Below, piece by piece: positions 20,668 through 29,358 of a stretch of DNA of 64,000 nt. The stretch comes from an uncultured Pontibacter sp. GTDB lineage: Bacteria; Bacteroidota; Bacteroidia; Cytophagales; Hymenobacteraceae. The translations under genes and the position numbers were made by a program. Each line of letters begins with the position of its first letter. Position 1 is the first letter of the stretch. The stretch spans positions 558,001 to 622,000 of the forward strand of contig NZ_CANMNI010000003.1 of NCBI RefSeq assembly GCF_947499215.1, in the 5' to 3' direction. The notes under the pieces were generated by a model. It was not told where the DNA came from, did not search any database, and saw nothing but the letters and a program-made list of their open reading frames with translations.

Positions 20668-21444
20668 ATGAAACAGGATATCGCTCAGATCAAAGCCCTG
20701 CTCGACGACCGGGTAGCCCGCTACAACCAGCCCAGTTTTATACCCAACGACCCGGTGTCCATACCGCATCGCTTCACCAAAAAGCAGGACATTGAGATCA
20801 GCGGATTCTTTGCCGCTATACTGGCTTGGGGACAGCGCAGGACTATCATCAACAATTGCCTGAAGCTCATGGACCTGATGGATAATGCCCCGCATGATTT
20901 TATCCTGCACCATCAAGAACAGGACCTGCCCCGTTTTCTGGGTTTCAAGCACCGCACCTTCAACGACACGGATCTTCTATACCTGCTGCACTGGTTTAAG
21001 TGGTACTACCAGCAACACGAGAGTCTGGAAACCGCCTTTACGGGCGAACAAAACCAAATTATAACCCAGAAGGCGCGATTGGAGCATTTTCACGAGCTGG
21101 TCTTCAGTCTGGAGGATGCCCCGCAGCGTACTCGTAAGCACATTGCCACGCCTGCCCGTAAATCTGCCTGCAAGCGCCTGAATATGTACCTGCGCTGGAT
21201 GGTACGGCCCGCTGACGGCAGCGTGGATTTCGGCCTCTGGCACACGATGCAACCTGCCGACTTGGTCTGTCCCTGCGATGTGCACGTGGAGCGCGTAGCC
21301 CGCCGCCTCGGCCTGATCACCCGCAAAGGTATGGACTGGCAAACAGCCGAGGAACTGACGGACCACCTGCGGGCATTCGACCCCTCTGACCCCGTGAAGT
21401 ACGACTATGCCTTGTTCGGCTTGGGGGTGGAGGAGAAGTTTTAA
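20668..21444 (+). CDS. DUF2400/TIGR02757-family protein
   Basis: 258 residues from the ATG at 20668; the open frame from 20614 overlaps the terminator. The family is conserved in Bacteroidetes and some others with no proven role. Near the C-terminus, CDVHVERVARRLGL followed by Trp, the AEELTDHLRAFDPSDPVKYDYALFGLG region and an Asp-x-His-Val pattern resemble the HhH-GPD DNA glycosylase core (VDTHVxRVxxRLGL). The N-terminus (IEISGFFAAILAWGQRRTI) also resembles the start of that fold. This suggests a DNA-binding or repair-like protein, but catalytic activity is unproven. Confidence 0.88.
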   Translation: MKQDIAQIKALLDDRVARYNQPSFIPNDPVSIPHRFTKKQDIEISGFFAAILAWGQRRTIINNCLKLMDLMDNAPHDFILHHQEQDLPRFLGFKHRTFNDTDLLYLLHWFKWYYQQHESLETAFTGEQNQIITQKARLEHFHELVFSLEDAPQRTRKHIATPARKSACKRLNMYLRWMVRPADGSVDFGLWHTMQPADLVCPCDVHVERVARRLGLITRKGMDWQTAEELTDHLRAFDPSDPVKYDYALFGLGVEEKF

Positions 21445-21467
21445 GGTATAGCTTTAACCAAATTCCC

Positions 21468-22520
21468 ATGGTACAGCACTTACATGAAGCTTTAAACGAG
21501 CACCTAGAAAGCAATTATCCCTCCCATGGCCCGGGCGCAGCAGTTCTGGTGTCGATTGCAGGGGAGGTCTTGTATGAGCAAGATATAGGTGTAGCGAATC
21601 TTGCGACGGGAGAGCCGATAACACCGCATACGAATTTCCGGTTGGCTTCGGTGAGCAAGCAGTTTACGGCCATAGCCATACAGCTATTAGCGCAGCAGGG
21701 GAAGTTGTCTTACGAACATACCTTGCACCGCTTCTTTCCAGCGTTTCCAGCAGGTATAGGAAATCAGATTACCTTGCGACAGTTGCTCTGCCATACCTCC
21801 GGCCTGCTGGACTATGAGAAATTTGTGGAAGAGCGGCCTGACTGGCAGATCGGGGACGAAGAAGTGTTGGCGATTGCCGGCTCCCAAACCCAAACCTACT
21901 TTGCGCCGGGCACAGCCTACAGGTATAGCAACACTGGCTATGTGCTGCTGGCGCTGGTGGTGGAGCGGGTCTCAGGTATGGCTTATGCTGATTTTCTGCA
22001 GCAGCATCTTTTTGAGCCGCTTGGTATGAGGCAGTCTATGCTCTATGAAAGGGGAAAGGCTATACCTACACGGGCCTTGGGTTATGCCAGAAACATGGCG
22101 GGCGAATTAGTACTGTCAGACCAAGGCACCTGTACGGCCACCAAAGGCGACGGCTGCATCTATACCTCCGTGCGCGATTATCTGCAATGGCATAAAGCCT
22201 TGAGCAGCATGGCAGGTATGGCACCTGCACTTGATCAGGTATACACGCCGCTGGCAGGCTATCCGAACGGTTTCTATGGCATGGGCTGGTTCTTCAGCAA
22301 ACGCAGGTCAGGCGGACTGGAAATGTACCACACCGGCAACACCAGCGGCTTCAGTAACCTTGTCATCCGTATACCTGAGCATGATGCATTAATCGCCTGC
22401 TTTTCCAACATCGCCGATAACCCACACTTGCTGACCAGCTTTTTGGATGTGTTGGATCAGTTTCCAATGCTCCGGTTAGAGTCGGGACTGGTGAGAGACT
22501 TGCTGGCACTTACCCGTTAA
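21468..22520 (+). CDS. Beta-lactamase-family serine hydrolase
   Basis: 350 residues of the class C beta-lactamase/DD-peptidase fold. The active-site SxxK is Ser61-Lys64 (ASVSKQFT), the YxN motif is Tyr153-Ser-Asn (YRYSNTGYVL), and a late HTGNTSG replaces the KTG triad. No signal peptide is seen, so it may be cytoplasmic; members include esterases and peptidases as well as beta-lactamases, and resistance should not be assumed. It starts 23 bp after the DUF2400 gene. Its stop overlaps that of the convergent gene by 4 bp. Confidence 0.88.
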   Translation: MVQHLHEALNEHLESNYPSHGPGAAVLVSIAGEVLYEQDIGVANLATGEPITPHTNFRLASVSKQFTAIAIQLLAQQGKLSYEHTLHRFFPAFPAGIGNQITLRQLLCHTSGLLDYEKFVEERPDWQIGDEEVLAIAGSQTQTYFAPGTAYRYSNTGYVLLALVVERVSGMAYADFLQQHLFEPLGMRQSMLYERGKAIPTRALGYARNMAGELVLSDQGTCTATKGDGCIYTSVRDYLQWHKALSSMAGMAPALDQVYTPLAGYPNGFYGMGWFFSKRRSGGLEMYHTGNTSGFSNLVIRIPEHDALIACFSNIADNPHLLTSFLDVLDQFPMLRLESGLVRDLLALTR

Positions 22521-23236
22521 TGAATGTATGGATTCCGTCTTCTCTCTTCCTGATTACTGTAAATACCGCCTAAACCGATGTTAAGCGAAAAATAGAATTT
22601 ATACCGTGCTCCCGGCGCATGGGGTAAGTGCATGTCGTCATTTATTGTCCAGCGAGATTTCTCGAGCGGAAGCAGGTAGCCCACCCTTGCATTTACGAGA
22701 TAGAACCACTGCGTTGAAAGGCCTACCCCCAAGTCCAGATGCGCCCTCGAGTTATGGATTTCCTTGTACTTTAAATCTGTCTGCAGATAATCTTCTAGGG
22801 TGGGGGGCTCTGCCAGTTTCTCGCGGTAAAGGTAACTGAGCCCATTGCCTTTTAAACCTAGGTATGGATAAAGTGAATAACGGTGACTCTTGGTCAAGTC
22901 GTAGCCAAAGTTGAAGGAAAACGAACGGTATTCCATTTCTGTCAGGTAGGTGCTTTCATCTTTTTTTGCAGCTGTCTTTACAAAAGAAATAGTACCAATC
23001 CCGCGGTTTGCATAAAACTGAAAGCCAATTCCAACGGAAGCGGTCGGGTGTTTAGCTGCCGGGAGTCCTGCGGTGTTTAAGGCATTTTCAAATCCTTTGT
23101 TGTCGATGATCGGGAATTCTATGGGCATGAAAAAGAAGGTCCCGTACGCCTCATTTTTCAAGGTGTCGGCTTGCGATTGTGCTTTGACTAAGGAAGCAAA
23201 ACAGAGCAGTACCAAGAGAAGCGCCAGCCTTATCAT
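22517..23236 (-). CDS. Probable outer-membrane beta-barrel protein
   Basis: 239 residues from ATG 23236; signal peptide ends near VKAQ. The mature part alternates polar and aromatic residues as in barrel strands (MEYRSFSFNFGYDLT, YSLYPYLGLKGNGLSYLY, FYFSLNIGLGG). No family is recognised. The start ATGA overlaps the stop of the upstream yhcH-like gene by 4 bp, so the two are translationally coupled. Confidence 0.7.
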   Translation of the reverse strand: MIRLALLLVLLCFASLVKAQSQADTLKNEAYGTFFFMPIEFPIIDNKGFENALNTAGLPAAKHPTASVGIGFQFYANRGIGTISFVKTAAKKDESTYLTEMEYRSFSFNFGYDLTKSHRYSLYPYLGLKGNGLSYLYREKLAEPPTLEDYLQTDLKYKEIHNSRAHLDLGVGLSTQWFYLVNARVGYLLPLEKSRWTINDDMHLPHAPGARYKFYFSLNIGLGGIYSNQEERRRNPYIH

Positions 23237-23703
23237 CTGTTTGAATTGCTTTCCGGGTTTACCGCAATCTTCAACACGACTTTGCGCACATTCTTTTCCG
23301 TAATCATGGCGGCATGTGCATCGTCGGGGTAGAAGATGGTGAAAGAACCGGCCGGCACATCGAACCAAAAAGCAGGGCGGTCAGTGAAGAAGGCCGCATC
23401 GCGTTCGTCCGTGTATGGGTCGTTAGGGGTGCTGCACTGCGCCAGATCCCGCCAGCCCATATGGTCGGTGCCTTCTATCACATACTGTATGTCGATGTAC
23501 TTGCGGTGCACCTCCAGTTTCGCATCTGACTCAGGTATACCTGAGCCTTCAGAGATTATCGCGAATAGGTCTTTGCCTACAATGGCCTGTTGACCAATGG
23601 GGATTGTCATAAGATCAGCCTGCTGCAAAAACCGAAAAGCTTGTGCAAACAGCGGGTGCATGCAGGTATAGCGGTTGGCGTTGGTGAGTTTATCGAGAAC
23701 CAT
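23233..23703 (-). CDS. YhcH/YjgK/YiaL-family protein (DUF386)
   Basis: 156 residues. The cupin-like family signature HRKYIDIQYVIEGTDHMGWR and FFDVPAGSF-type region (FWFDVPAGSFTIFYPDDAHA) is clear, with conserved metal-site His and Glu residues. Related proteins (EbgC, NanQ) handle sugar anomers, for example of sialic acid or lactose-type sugars. The substrate is not known and no sugar-utilisation gene is adjacent. It is coupled to the following outer-membrane protein gene. Confidence 0.9.
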   Translation of the reverse strand: MVLDKLTNANRYTCMHPLFAQAFRFLQQADLMTIPIGQQAIVGKDLFAIISEGSGIPESDAKLEVHRKYIDIQYVIEGTDHMGWRDLAQCSTPNDPYTDERDAAFFTDRPAFWFDVPAGSFTIFYPDDAHAAMITEKNVRKVVLKIAVNPESNSNR

Positions 23704-23707
23704 GATT

Positions 23708-23834
23708 TGAGTTTAGAGTTAAGGAATTTGGGAGTTTTGGAGTTAGAGGTTCTGAGTTACAAGTTCTGAGTCTCGAGTAAAAGTAAAACTTGTGAAAAAA
23801 CTCAGAACGCAAGACTTAGAACTCAGAACTAAAC
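23708..23834. repeat. Stuttering inverted-arm element B
   Basis: Imperfect copies of GAGTTTTGGAGTT and GTTCTGAGTT on the left (23709-23778) and of their reverse complement (CTCAGAAC, ACTCAGAACT) on the right (23800-23834). It lies between divergent yhcH and mutS2. Confidence 0.6.
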
Positions 23835-23860
23835 CACCGGTTTTACTTGTTATAAAATGC

Positions 23861-23868
23861 TAAATTTG
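23861..23868 (+). promoter_or_regulatory. mutS2 promoter -7 box
   Basis: TAAATTTG matches TAnnTTTG exactly, 21 bp before the TTG start. No TTG is seen at -33. Confidence 0.45.
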
Positions 23869-23889
23869 CCTTAAATTAAGAGATAACAA

Positions 23890-26292
23890 TTGATCTATCC
23901 AGAGAATTTTGAAATAAAAATCGGGTTTGCGCAGGTACGTGAAATGCTCTCAGAACTTTGTCTGAGTCCGTTGGGCCGCCAGTTCGTGAACCGCATGACT
24001 TTCCTGAACCGGCACGACCTCGTGCAGCGTCTTTTAGAACAAACAAACGAGTTCAAGCAGCTGCTTGAGTCAGACGCTGAGATTCCACTGCAACACTACT
24101 TCGACGTAACCGCCTACCTCGATCGGGCGGCTATACCCGGCACTTTCTTGGAGGTGCAGGCTTTCTTCGAAATCAAGATGTCGTTGCGCACCATTCGCGA
24201 CTCGCTGCGTTTTATCTCCAGCGCCGAAGAAGGCAAGTATGAAGCCTTGAAAGCCTTGGGAGCCAACGTAATCGTGGAGCGCTCGCTCATCGCGGCCATG
24301 GACAAGGTGGTGGACGATGCCGGCGCCGTGCACGACGATGCCTCTCCTGAGCTGCAGCGTTACAAGCGCGACCTTATCGCACAGCAGGGACAACTGCGCA
24401 AAACGATCAGCTCCATCATCCGCCATGCCAAGAATGAAGGTTGGACGCCCGGCGATGCCGAGCCGACCATACGCGGTGGCCGACTGGTTATACCTGTCAT
24501 AGCTGAGCACAAGCGCCGCATCAAAGGCCTGATTCACGATGAGTCGAACACAGGTCAGACGGTATACATTGAGCCGGAGTCGATCTTTGAGCTCAACAAC
24601 GACATCAAAGACTTAGAGAATGCCTACCACCGGGAGCTGATCCGCATTTTGGTGGGATTGACCAATACACTGCGCAACTTTATACCGGAGCTGCGCAAAG
24701 CTTACCAGTACCTCGGCCTGCTGGACTTCATCCGGGCCAAGGCGGCCTTCGCGCGGCGTATCGAGGCCAGTATGCCGAAGCTGCACCGTTATCCGCACAT
24801 CGCTTGGAAACAGGCGATACACCCGCTGCTCTACCTATCACATAAACAGATGGGCAAGCCAACTGTGCCGATGGACCTTGAGCTGACGCGCGAGCAGCGT
24901 ATTCTGCTGATCTCAGGACCTAATGCCGGTGGTAAGTCGGTGAGTTTGAAAACGGTAGGGCTGGTGCAGTACATGCTGCAGACCGGTATGCTGATACCTG
25001 TGGAAGGTGGTTCGGAAGCGGGTATCTTCCACGACATTTTTATCGACATCGGGGATGAACAGTCCATTGAGAACGACCTGAGTACCTATAGCTCGCACCT
25101 CACCAACATGAAGAAATTCGTGACGGTGGCCGACCACAAAAGTCTGGTGATGATAGATGAGTTCGGTACCGGAACGGAGCCGGTGCTGGGTGGCGCTATT
25201 GCCGAGGCCGTGCTGCAGAACCTGAACGACAGCAAGGTGTTTGGCGTGATCACGACGCACTATACTAACTTGAAGAACTTTGCCGAGCGCTCGCCGGGTA
25301 TTGTGAACGGGGCCATGCGCTACGATCACAAAAACCTGCAGCCGCTCTACCAACTCGAGATCGGCAAGCCGGGTTCGTCCTTTGCCATCGAGATCGCCCG
25401 CAAAATCGGTCTGCCGAAGCACATCGTTGACAAGGCCAGCAGTCTGGTAGGCAAGGACAAGATCCGCTACGACCGCCTGTTAGAGGAACTAGAAACCGAG
25501 AAGCAGGAACTGGAGAGGAAGCTGAAAGAGGCGACGGCTTTGGAGCTGAAGCTGAAACGCAACGTGAAGGAGTACAGTGAATTGAAAAACTTCTTGGAGG
25601 AGAGTAAGCAGGACGTGATGCGCGAGGCCAAAGGCAAAGCCAAGCTTTTGCTGAAGGATGCGAATCAGAAGATCGAAGCGACCATTCAGCAGATCAAGCA
25701 GAGTCAGGCTGAGAAAGAGCAGACCAAACAGGCCCGCCGCGAACTCGAGGAGTTTGCCACCGAAAAGGTGCGCAAGGAAGAGCCTCGTCCGGCTCACAAA
25801 CGAGTAGCCAGCAATGGCGGACCACTGAAAGCGGGTGATAACGTGTCGCTAATCGGGCAGGACTCCGTTGGCCAGATTGTGAGCATCAAAGGCAAAACGG
25901 CTGAGGTGCTCTTTGGCGGACTGAAGACGATTGTAAAAGTAGACAATCTGGAGCGGGCCGAGGCGCAGACCGCCAAGCAGAAAAAGGCCGCTACAGAGGC
26001 AGCCCAAGGCTATACTCGTAGCATGAACATCACGCAGCGCATGGCAGACTTTACCTCCACTTTGGACATACGGGGAGAATATGCCGAAGAGGCTCTGAAT
26101 AAAGTGATGAACTTCACGGATGAGGCCATCATGCTCGGTATACCGGAGATCAAGATCGTGCACGGTCGTGGCAACGGCGTGCTGCGGCAGGTGGTGCGCG
26201 ACTACCTGTACTCGGTGCGTGAAGTAGCCAGCCTCAGCAGCGAGGCCGAGGAGAGGGGAGGCGACGGCGCCACTTTAGCTGTACTGAAATAA
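23890..26292 (+). CDS. mutS2: MutS2 (endonuclease/ribosome rescue ATPase)
   Basis: 800 residues from a TTG start (MIYPENFEIKIGFAQVREML). The MutS core and ABC-type ATPase are at about 1-520, with Walker A GPNAGGKS near residue 343 and Walker B MIDEFGTGTEP. A long charged coiled coil (about 520-640), a KOW-like segment and a C-terminal Smr domain with LDIRGEYAEEAL and HGRGNGVLR follow. MutS2 suppresses homologous recombination and, in other bacteria, splits collided ribosomes; it is not part of mismatch repair. It is transcribed alone and has a strong terminator. Confidence 0.96.
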   Translation: MIYPENFEIKIGFAQVREMLSELCLSPLGRQFVNRMTFLNRHDLVQRLLEQTNEFKQLLESDAEIPLQHYFDVTAYLDRAAIPGTFLEVQAFFEIKMSLRTIRDSLRFISSAEEGKYEALKALGANVIVERSLIAAMDKVVDDAGAVHDDASPELQRYKRDLIAQQGQLRKTISSIIRHAKNEGWTPGDAEPTIRGGRLVIPVIAEHKRRIKGLIHDESNTGQTVYIEPESIFELNNDIKDLENAYHRELIRILVGLTNTLRNFIPELRKAYQYLGLLDFIRAKAAFARRIEASMPKLHRYPHIAWKQAIHPLLYLSHKQMGKPTVPMDLELTREQRILLISGPNAGGKSVSLKTVGLVQYMLQTGMLIPVEGGSEAGIFHDIFIDIGDEQSIENDLSTYSSHLTNMKKFVTVADHKSLVMIDEFGTGTEPVLGGAIAEAVLQNLNDSKVFGVITTHYTNLKNFAERSPGIVNGAMRYDHKNLQPLYQLEIGKPGSSFAIEIARKIGLPKHIVDKASSLVGKDKIRYDRLLEELETEKQELERKLKEATALELKLKRNVKEYSELKNFLEESKQDVMREAKGKAKLLLKDANQKIEATIQQIKQSQAEKEQTKQARRELEEFATEKVRKEEPRPAHKRVASNGGPLKAGDNVSLIGQDSVGQIVSIKGKTAEVLFGGLKTIVKVDNLERAEAQTAKQKKAATEAAQGYTRSMNITQRMADFTSTLDIRGEYAEEALNKVMNFTDEAIMLGIPEIKIVHGRGNGVLRQVVRDYLYSVREVASLSSEAEERGGDGATLAVLK

Positions 26293-26321
26293 AAAAGGCT
26301 CCTGCAAAGGAGCCTTTTTTG
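26292..26321. terminator. Bidirectional terminator, mutS2 and lipoprotein
   Basis: AAAAAAGGCTCCT, loop GCAA, AGGAGCCTTTTTT. The core AAAGGCTCC is also found in the terminator at 27049-27094 of the neighbouring paralogue. Confidence 0.92.
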
Positions 26322-26774
26322 TTAGCGGGCAAAACGTGCTTCGATATCGACAGTCTGGTTATCCTCCGTTTCCCAAGCTTGAACAATGTAAAGCTCACTG
26401 CTTGTCAACTGGTTAATTCTTGCTGTTTCTTCATCTGCCGTGCCCTTGTCGAAGAGGATGGATTGCTCATTATTTGTGAACTCCCACCTGCCGGATTCTG
26501 CTGCACTGCCATCATAAGTTGAGCTGTAAGTGCCGTTAGAGTTAAAAGTTACCTTCCATTTTTTTACATCAAAAGAGTTGTCCGGATCATCTTCATCTAT
26601 CAGCCAGTCAGAGATATCCTGAGTGCCTAAAAAGAGCGCTGTGCCTGTCCATTGGCCCCCAGTGAGCAAGGCTGTTCTCGTTGGCTCTGCATCGTCATCA
26701 TCGTCGTCGCAACTCACCGTGGAGAAGGCAAGTACCATGACAAGAAATAAGGCGAGTAATTTTTGTAATTTCAT
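26322..26774 (-). CDS. Lipocalin-like lipoprotein, paralogue A
   Basis: 150 residues; lipobox STVSC followed by a run of six Asp residues. The mature part has the pattern LLTGGQWTGTALFLGTQDIS, VTFNSNGTYSSTYDG and a GRWEFTNNEQSILFD strand pair, as in lipocalin-like proteins of Bacteroidetes. It is one of three related genes in a row on this strand. The acidic start suggests surface export, since charged residues after the Cys are typical of Bacteroidetes surface lipoproteins, although that is an inference. Function unknown. Confidence 0.78.
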   Translation of the reverse strand: MKLQKLLALFLVMVLAFSTVSCDDDDDDAEPTRTALLTGGQWTGTALFLGTQDISDWLIDEDDPDNSFDVKKWKVTFNSNGTYSSTYDGSAAESGRWEFTNNEQSILFDKGTADEETARINQLTSSELYIVQAWETEDNQTVDIEARFAR

Positions 26775-27104
26775 AGTTAAACGGTTTTTGGAATGGGCTT
26801 ACAAATTTCTGCTATCTACAAGAATCGAGAGACAGCAGGGGCTAAAATAAAACACAGCTGTACAATCAAAGGGGGAAAAGTCAAGTGTAATATATATGAA
26901 GTATACTTCTACTCAGTTTTTAAGTTTTACTTTAACCTAACCAAGAATACTAGGCCCTTTATCATTTTCTGACTTTTTAGTGAAGGCAGCTTTTGAGCAC
27001 TTCAATGCATACAAAACTCAAGGAAACCGCTGTAAAAAGTAAAATTTCCACTAAACAGAAAAGGCTCCCGTGAAGGAGCCTTTTCTGTTTAGTGATCTTG
27101 AATA
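26775..27104. other. Intergenic gap of 330 bp
   Basis: AT-rich sequence between lipoprotein paralogues, ending in the hairpin at 27049-27094. No ORF or clear promoter is seen. Confidence 0.5.
27049..27094 (-). terminator. Long terminator after lipoprotein paralogue B
   Basis: A perfect 20-bp stem (27049-27068 with 27075-27094) and a 6-base loop; the centre reads AAAAGGCTCC. It begins 10 bp after the stop codon of the minus-strand gene. Confidence 0.9.
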
Positions 27105-27539
27105 CTACCTTGTGAATCTGAACTCAAAATCACTATCACCGGATGTGTCATAGGATTCGATATAGGAAAACTCCGTGTCTGTCAAATTTGTGATACGAAC
27201 AGTTGATTCGAAGGAAGTGGCTCTGTCAAGCAAAAGAGACTCCTCGTTTTGGGTAAATTCCCACGTTCCGTTGTCCGTCACACCGCTGTAGGTGTCTAGG
27301 TAGGTGCCAACCTTGTCGAATTTGATATAGAGTTGCGAAACATCAAATGGAAACTCTTCTGCCTCGCGCAGTTCGTTCGTAATATCCGTACCATTCCACC
27401 ACACAGAGGCGCCTCTCCATTCCCCGGCCGTCAGCATATCTCTTTTAGAAGGGCCTTTGTCGTCATCCTTCTTACAAGAACTCAAACTTGTGATAAGAAG
27501 TAGGGCAAACAGAAAGGTGAGCAGTTTTTGGAATTTCAT
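27105..27539 (-). CDS. Lipocalin-like lipoprotein, paralogue B
   Basis: 144 residues; lipobox SLSSC followed by KKDDDKG. It follows the same plan as the gene at 26322: DMLTAGEWRGASVWWNGTDIT, KFDKVGTYLDTYSG, NGTWEFTQNEESLLLD, and an ending in FRFTR. Clear paralogue of its two neighbours. It has its own terminator, whose core matches that of paralogue A. Function unknown. Confidence 0.78.
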   Translation of the reverse strand: MKFQKLLTFLFALLLITSLSSCKKDDDKGPSKRDMLTAGEWRGASVWWNGTDITNELREAEEFPFDVSQLYIKFDKVGTYLDTYSGVTDNGTWEFTQNEESLLLDRATSFESTVRITNLTDTEFSYIESYDTSGDSDFEFRFTR

Positions 27540-27636
27540 AAGGTAGCTTTAGGTTAAGTAACTAGCTATTGCTTGTTATGCGTTAAACAGATGGATTTGG
27601 TTTTCGCATACATCAGCTGAATCTAAGCTAGTTAAT

Positions 27637-28080
27637 TTAGTTATTTTTCACAAACCTCACCTCCGCATTGAACACCACTCCGTCCCGTTCTACGCTGGCA
27701 ATCAAGTTCATGTTTGTTGTGGTGAGCTCATCAATCTTCAGATCGCCCAGTAGGTCAAAGTTGATGATCGTTTCATTTTCTTTGAGGGACCATTCACCGG
27801 TTGTGGTCTGCATAGATCCAGCCTGCTCGTATACAGCGGTATAAGTACCGTCGCGACGTAGGGTAAGGCGCGTACTTTTGATATCGAGCAGCATATCCTT
27901 GATTTCAGGTCGTTCCGACACATCCATACCACCGACCAGCACTTGCTGGCCCCGCCACTCGTGGGCTACCAGTAGGTCAGTATTTGTTAGGGGTTCTACA
28001 TCTTTGTCTTTTTTACACGAAAACAATACAAAGGGGAGAGCTATAAGCAGTAAAAATAAGGGTAGTCTAAATGTATTCAT
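27637..28080 (-). CDS. Lipocalin-like lipoprotein, paralogue C
   Basis: 147 residues; lipobox VLFSC followed by KKDKDVEP. The most diverged of the three: DLLVAHEWRGQQVLVGGMDVS, LTLRRDGTYTAVYEQAG, TGEWSLKENETIINFD, ending EVRFVKNN. The shared frame of a WxG motif, a GTY strand and an EWxxxxNE strand supports common origin. No hairpin follows it. Function unknown. Confidence 0.75.
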   Translation of the reverse strand: MNTFRLPLFLLLIALPFVLFSCKKDKDVEPLTNTDLLVAHEWRGQQVLVGGMDVSERPEIKDMLLDIKSTRLTLRRDGTYTAVYEQAGSMQTTTGEWSLKENETIINFDLLGDLKIDELTTTNMNLIASVERDGVVFNAEVRFVKNN

Positions 28081-28184
28081 AAAGAGTGGTATGCTAAGTT
28101 ATTCATACCCTATATATCGCAGTTCCTATAAATTAGTTGGGGCGATTTAACTAATTTTTAGTTGCTTTCTCTAAATAAAAACAC

Positions 28185-29201
28185 TTACAGAATATTTACT
28201 TCCGGCTGCAGTGTAATCCCGAATTTTTCCTGCACAGAATGGATGATATCGTAAGCCAACTCTACCAGTTTTTCGCCCTTCGCACCACCGTAGTTCACTA
28301 GCACTAGCGCTTGGTTTTTGTGCACACCGTAGTTATCGATCACTTTGCCTTTCCAGCCGCACTGCTCTATGAGCCAACCGGCCGGCACCTTCACACTGGC
28401 CTCCGAAACCGGATAGGCCGGCATGTCCGGATGCTTCTCTTTCAGTACATCAAACAGGAGCACGGGTATCTCGGGATTTTTAAAAAAGCTGCCCGCATTG
28501 CCAATCTGGGCGGGGTCAGGGAGCTTGCTGCGTCGAATGTGGCAAACGGCGGCACTCACATCGTGTATGGTAGGCTGCTGTACCTGCATTTCCTGCAAGG
28601 TGGTGTGTATGGCACCGTAGGAGGTGTTAAGTTCATGTGCCTTGCGCAGACGCAGTGTTACGGATGTTACCACATACTGCCCCTTCAGTCGGTGCTTGAA
28701 CACGCTCTCGCGATAGCCGAACTGGCAGGCCATGTTGTCGAAGGTATGGACTTCGCCTGTCTCGAGATGTACAGCTTCCAATTCTTGAAACACATCCTTG
28801 AGTTCCGCACCGTAGGCGCCGATGTTCTGTAGCGGCGCGGCACCCACCGTGCCCGGTATAAGCGACATATTCTCGATACCGCCAAGGTTATGCTCGAGAC
28901 AGAAAAGCACCAAGTCGTGCCATATCTCCCCGCCGCCAGCCCGTACGTAGGTATAGTTACTGTCTTCGTGCAGCACTTGCATGCCTTTGATGCCGTTAAG
29001 CAGCACAATGCCTTCGAAATCTTTGGTGAACAGCACATTGCTGCCCCCACCTAGTATGAGTTTCGGCTCTTCCTTTATAGCAGGGCGCTGCAGCAGCTCC
29101 TGCAACTCCTGCACACTGTCGAAACGTGCGAAATGCTTCGCCTTCACATCAATGCCAAACGTGTTGTAGGGTTTAAGGGAAAAGTCGTTCTCGAATTTCA
29201 T
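28185..29201 (-). CDS. murB: UDP-N-acetylenolpyruvoylglucosamine reductase
   Basis: FAD enzyme that reduces the enolpyruvyl group to make UDP-MurNAc in the cytoplasm, the step after MurA (also encoded in this window). 338 residues, long type I form. Conserved stretches are NTFGIDVKA at the start, GGGSNVLF, IPGTVGAAPLQNIGAYG (FAD binding), the YRESVFK loop, and the catalytic Ser in GSFFKNPEI. The closing NYGVHKNQALVLVN is typical. No operon partner is close. Confidence 0.96.
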   Translation of the reverse strand: MKFENDFSLKPYNTFGIDVKAKHFARFDSVQELQELLQRPAIKEEPKLILGGGSNVLFTKDFEGIVLLNGIKGMQVLHEDSNYTYVRAGGGEIWHDLVLFCLEHNLGGIENMSLIPGTVGAAPLQNIGAYGAELKDVFQELEAVHLETGEVHTFDNMACQFGYRESVFKHRLKGQYVVTSVTLRLRKAHELNTSYGAIHTTLQEMQVQQPTIHDVSAAVCHIRRSKLPDPAQIGNAGSFFKNPEIPVLLFDVLKEKHPDMPAYPVSEASVKVPAGWLIEQCGWKGKVIDNYGVHKNQALVLVNYGGAKGEKLVELAYDIIHSVQEKFGITLQPEVNIL

Positions 29202-29281
29202 AAGCGGGTATTTAGGGCAAAAATAAGGCTTTAATTTAAAAAGTTAGAAAGTAATCCCTTTAGTTCTAAGTAAACTTCCTG

Positions 29282-29323
29282 TACAGAACTACTCAGAACT
29301 CAACACTCGAGACTCTCGACTCA
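29282..29323. repeat. Low-complexity stutter C upstream of rlmL
   Basis: Imperfect repeats of ACTCAGAACT and CTCGACTC. The same words occur in element B as their complement (AGTTCTGAGT, GTCTCGAG), although the second arm is not clear here. Confidence 0.5.
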
Positions 29324-29329
29324 TTTACT

Positions 29330-29337
29330 TATCTTTG
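29330..29337 (+). promoter_or_regulatory. -7 box before the RlmL-like gene
   Basis: TATCTTTG, exact consensus, ending 21 bp before the ATG. The -33 region lies in the stuttering repeat and has no TTG. An AGGTATA heptamer lies between box and start. Confidence 0.5.
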
Positions 29338-29358
29338 CTGCTTATTCAGGTATAGACG

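Noticed and set aside
21468-22520. Serine hydrolase read as a beta-lactamase resistance gene
   Set aside because: It has the fold motifs but no signal peptide or canonical KTG triad; the family includes many esterases and peptidases.
17232-26823. 12-mer CTATCTACAAGA upstream of two lipoprotein genes (17232 and 26812)
   Set aside because: Shared 12-mers are expected by chance in 64 kb, and the distance to the start differs (20 and 37 bp).
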